Origin: Spirosoma profusum
Lineage (GTDB): Bacteria > Bacteroidota > Bacteroidia > Cytophagales > Spirosomataceae
Reading direction: 5' to 3'
Length of the DNA stretch: 64,000 nucleotides
NCBI RefSeq assembly: GCF_014699005.1
Contig: NZ_JACWZY010000009.1
Location: forward strand, 62,001 to 126,000
Below are positions 62,912 through 64,000 of this stretch, one piece after another. Each line of letters starts with the position of its first letter. Position 1 is the stretch's first letter. The notes beneath the pieces were generated by a model. It searched no databases and was not told the DNA's origin. It was given only the letters and a program-made list of their open reading frames with translations. The translations under genes were made by a program, and so were the position numbers.

Positions 62912-64000
62912 TTACTTTCCCTGTAAATCAACCGCTACGGTGGCACTCATGCCGGGACGCAGTTTTGCGTAAAGGGGGCTGTTCTTGTCCAGTTCGATAC
63001 GTACTGGGATCCGTTGAACCACTTTTACATAGTTACCCGTCGCATTATCAGGAGGCAAGAGCGAGAACTTGGCACCAGTAGCGCCGGCAAACGAACCTAC
63101 GTGTCCGACCAGTTTTTCGTTACCAAAGGCATCGACATCAATATCGACCGTCTGGCCCTGTTGCATCTGCTTCAACTGAGTTTCTTTGAAATTAGCTGTA
63201 ACCCAGAGGTTTGAATTACCAACGACCGAACATACTGCCTGTCCAGCCTGCACCAACTGCCCAATCTGTACCGAGCGTTTCGACACGACACCCGAAATTG
63301 GGGCACGTACTATTGTATACGACAGTTGCAACTGCGCCATGTCCAGTTCAGCCTGACGCTGTTTTATAGACGCTTGTGCCACCGAAATCTGGCCTTCCGT
63401 AGCCCGGCGCTGTGAACTCGTCACACCGGTCTGTGTACCAGCTGCACTTACCTGAGATTGAGCCGTTTGCAACTGAGCCTGTGCCGCCTGTAATTGTGCC
63501 TGTGCCGCATCACGCTCGGCCTCAACGGCGTCAAATTGCTGTTGGGGAATGGTTTTTTCGGCCAATAAGCGACCGTACCGTTCAAAATCCTGATTCGTCT
63601 TACGAGCGCGCGCTTGAGCAGCCGCTACGTTGGCCTGCGCCGTAATCACCTGATTACGCGCTGTTTGCACACTCGCCTGTGAACTTTGTATGGTAGCCGA
63701 TGCTACGTTCACCTGCGAACGTGATACGCCTGCTGCTGCCTGAGCACTTTGTAAAGCGGCTTCAGCCTGCATGAGCCGGATGCGGTAATCGGCATCGTCC
63801 AATACCAATAACGTATCGCCTTCTTTTACCAGCTGATTGTCTTTGAAACGAATTTCTTTTACGTATCCACCCGCTTTCGGAATTACCGGGTTCACATCGC
63901 CGTCAATCTGGGCGTCGTCGGTGGTTTCGTGTCGTTGCAGGTAGTTGAACTCGCTGTACCCAAAAAACAGGGCAACAACCAGCACGATGACGCCCGCTAT
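62912..64000 (-). CDS. HlyD/EmrA-type membrane fusion protein, 5' end outside window
   Basis: The frame is open through the right edge (IAGVI precedes the GTG at 63985), so the N terminus, including the rest of the membrane anchor, lies outside. Visible parts: the anchor end (VLVVALFFGYSEFNYL), the lipoyl half-motif DAQIDGDVNPVIPKAGGYVKEIRFKDNQLVKEGDTLLVLDD, a long Ala/Gln-rich coiled coil (about 70-200), the second lipoyl part IVRAPISGVVSKRSVQIGQLVQAGQ and the beta-barrel end VRIELDKNSPLYAKLRPGMSATV. It links the EmrB-type pump to an outer-membrane channel. It is upstream of that gene in the same operon. Confidence 0.93.
   Translation of the reverse strand: MAGVIVLVVALFFGYSEFNYLQRHETTDDAQIDGDVNPVIPKAGGYVKEIRFKDNQLVKEGDTLLVLDDADYRIRLMQAEAALQSAQAAAGVSRSQVNVASATIQSSQASVQTARNQVITAQANVAAAQARARKTNQDFERYGRLLAEKTIPQQQFDAVEAERDAAQAQLQAAQAQLQTAQSQVSAAGTQTGVTSSQRRATEGQISVAQASIKQRQAELDMAQLQLSYTIVRAPISGVVSKRSVQIGQLVQAGQAVCSVVGNSNLWVTANFKETQLKQMQQGQTVDIDVDAFGNEKLVGHVGSFAGATGAKFSLLPPDNATGNYVKVVQRIPVRIELDKNSPLYAKLRPGMSATVAVDLQGK

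Overview
The window looks like a chromosomal segment from a Bacteroidota of the order Cytophagales, most like Spirosoma. Supporting signs are Bacteroidota-type promoters (TTTG, about 19-20 bases, TAnnTTTG), mostly no Shine-Dalgarno sequences, a hybrid two-component regulator with a periplasmic beta-propeller, menaquinone synthesis by MenD, and a tmRNA whose tag reads GEYNYAMAA. Overall GC is near one half, and the tetramer ACGT is strikingly common. The genus is an inference from general familiarity, not from a search.

Layout. 1-1.5 kb: a minus-strand ArsR operon (ArsR, AHSA1-type SRPBCC, DoxX, DUF4256) with two tandem operators wrapped around its promoter. 1.6-11.6 kb: minus-strand secreted or periplasmic enzymes (two serine hydrolases, a kinase-like APH protein, a PQQ sugar dehydrogenase-PKD-cytochrome c fusion followed by a sugar isomerase) and a DUF6580 membrane protein. 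11.7-12.3 kb: ssrA (tmRNA), with a 13-base copy of its 3' end 159 bp downstream, as expected for a remnant integration site. 12.4-31 kb: an oxidation and detoxification island. It holds two carboxylesterases, XdhC, two paralogous two-subunit molybdenum hydroxylases with Tat-like signals (one interleaved with a di-heme cytochrome c), a soluble-type PQQ sugar dehydrogenase, an AraC regulator divergent from an aldo/keto reductase, two DUF4440 proteins, a flavodoxin, an alpha/beta hydrolase, a carboxymuconolactone decarboxylase-like protein and a cupin. The promoters of xdhC and of the aldo/keto reductase carry the same upstream box at identical spacing, suggesting one shared activator.

31-42 kb: a cold-shock domain protein behind a strong leader hairpin, small unknown proteins, a fatty acid desaturase, an orphan hybrid two-component regulator, and a beta-helix surface protein gene broken by two frameshifts. 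42-47.5 kb: a Xre/RES toxin-antitoxin pair with an autoregulatory operator, gyrA and a TPR protein. 47.5-51 kb: an AT-richer stretch with a dif-like site, DnaA/parS-like sequences, a 30-bp perfect hairpin, a small Xre-type regulator, dapD and a 1.3-kb non-coding region leading to gapA. 52-59.5 kb: housekeeping genes (trmB, folC, a TonB-like protein, DUF418, menD) with two DUF4142 lipoproteins counting the one at 41.5 kb. 59.7-64 kb: an ECF-type sigma factor unusually fused to a membrane segment and an extracytoplasmic plug-like tail, then an EmrB/EmrA-type efflux pair cut by the window edge.

The most unusual items are the sigma factor-membrane fusion, the shared promoter architecture linking two metabolic operons, the frameshifted beta-helix gene, and several long perfect intergenic inverted repeats.
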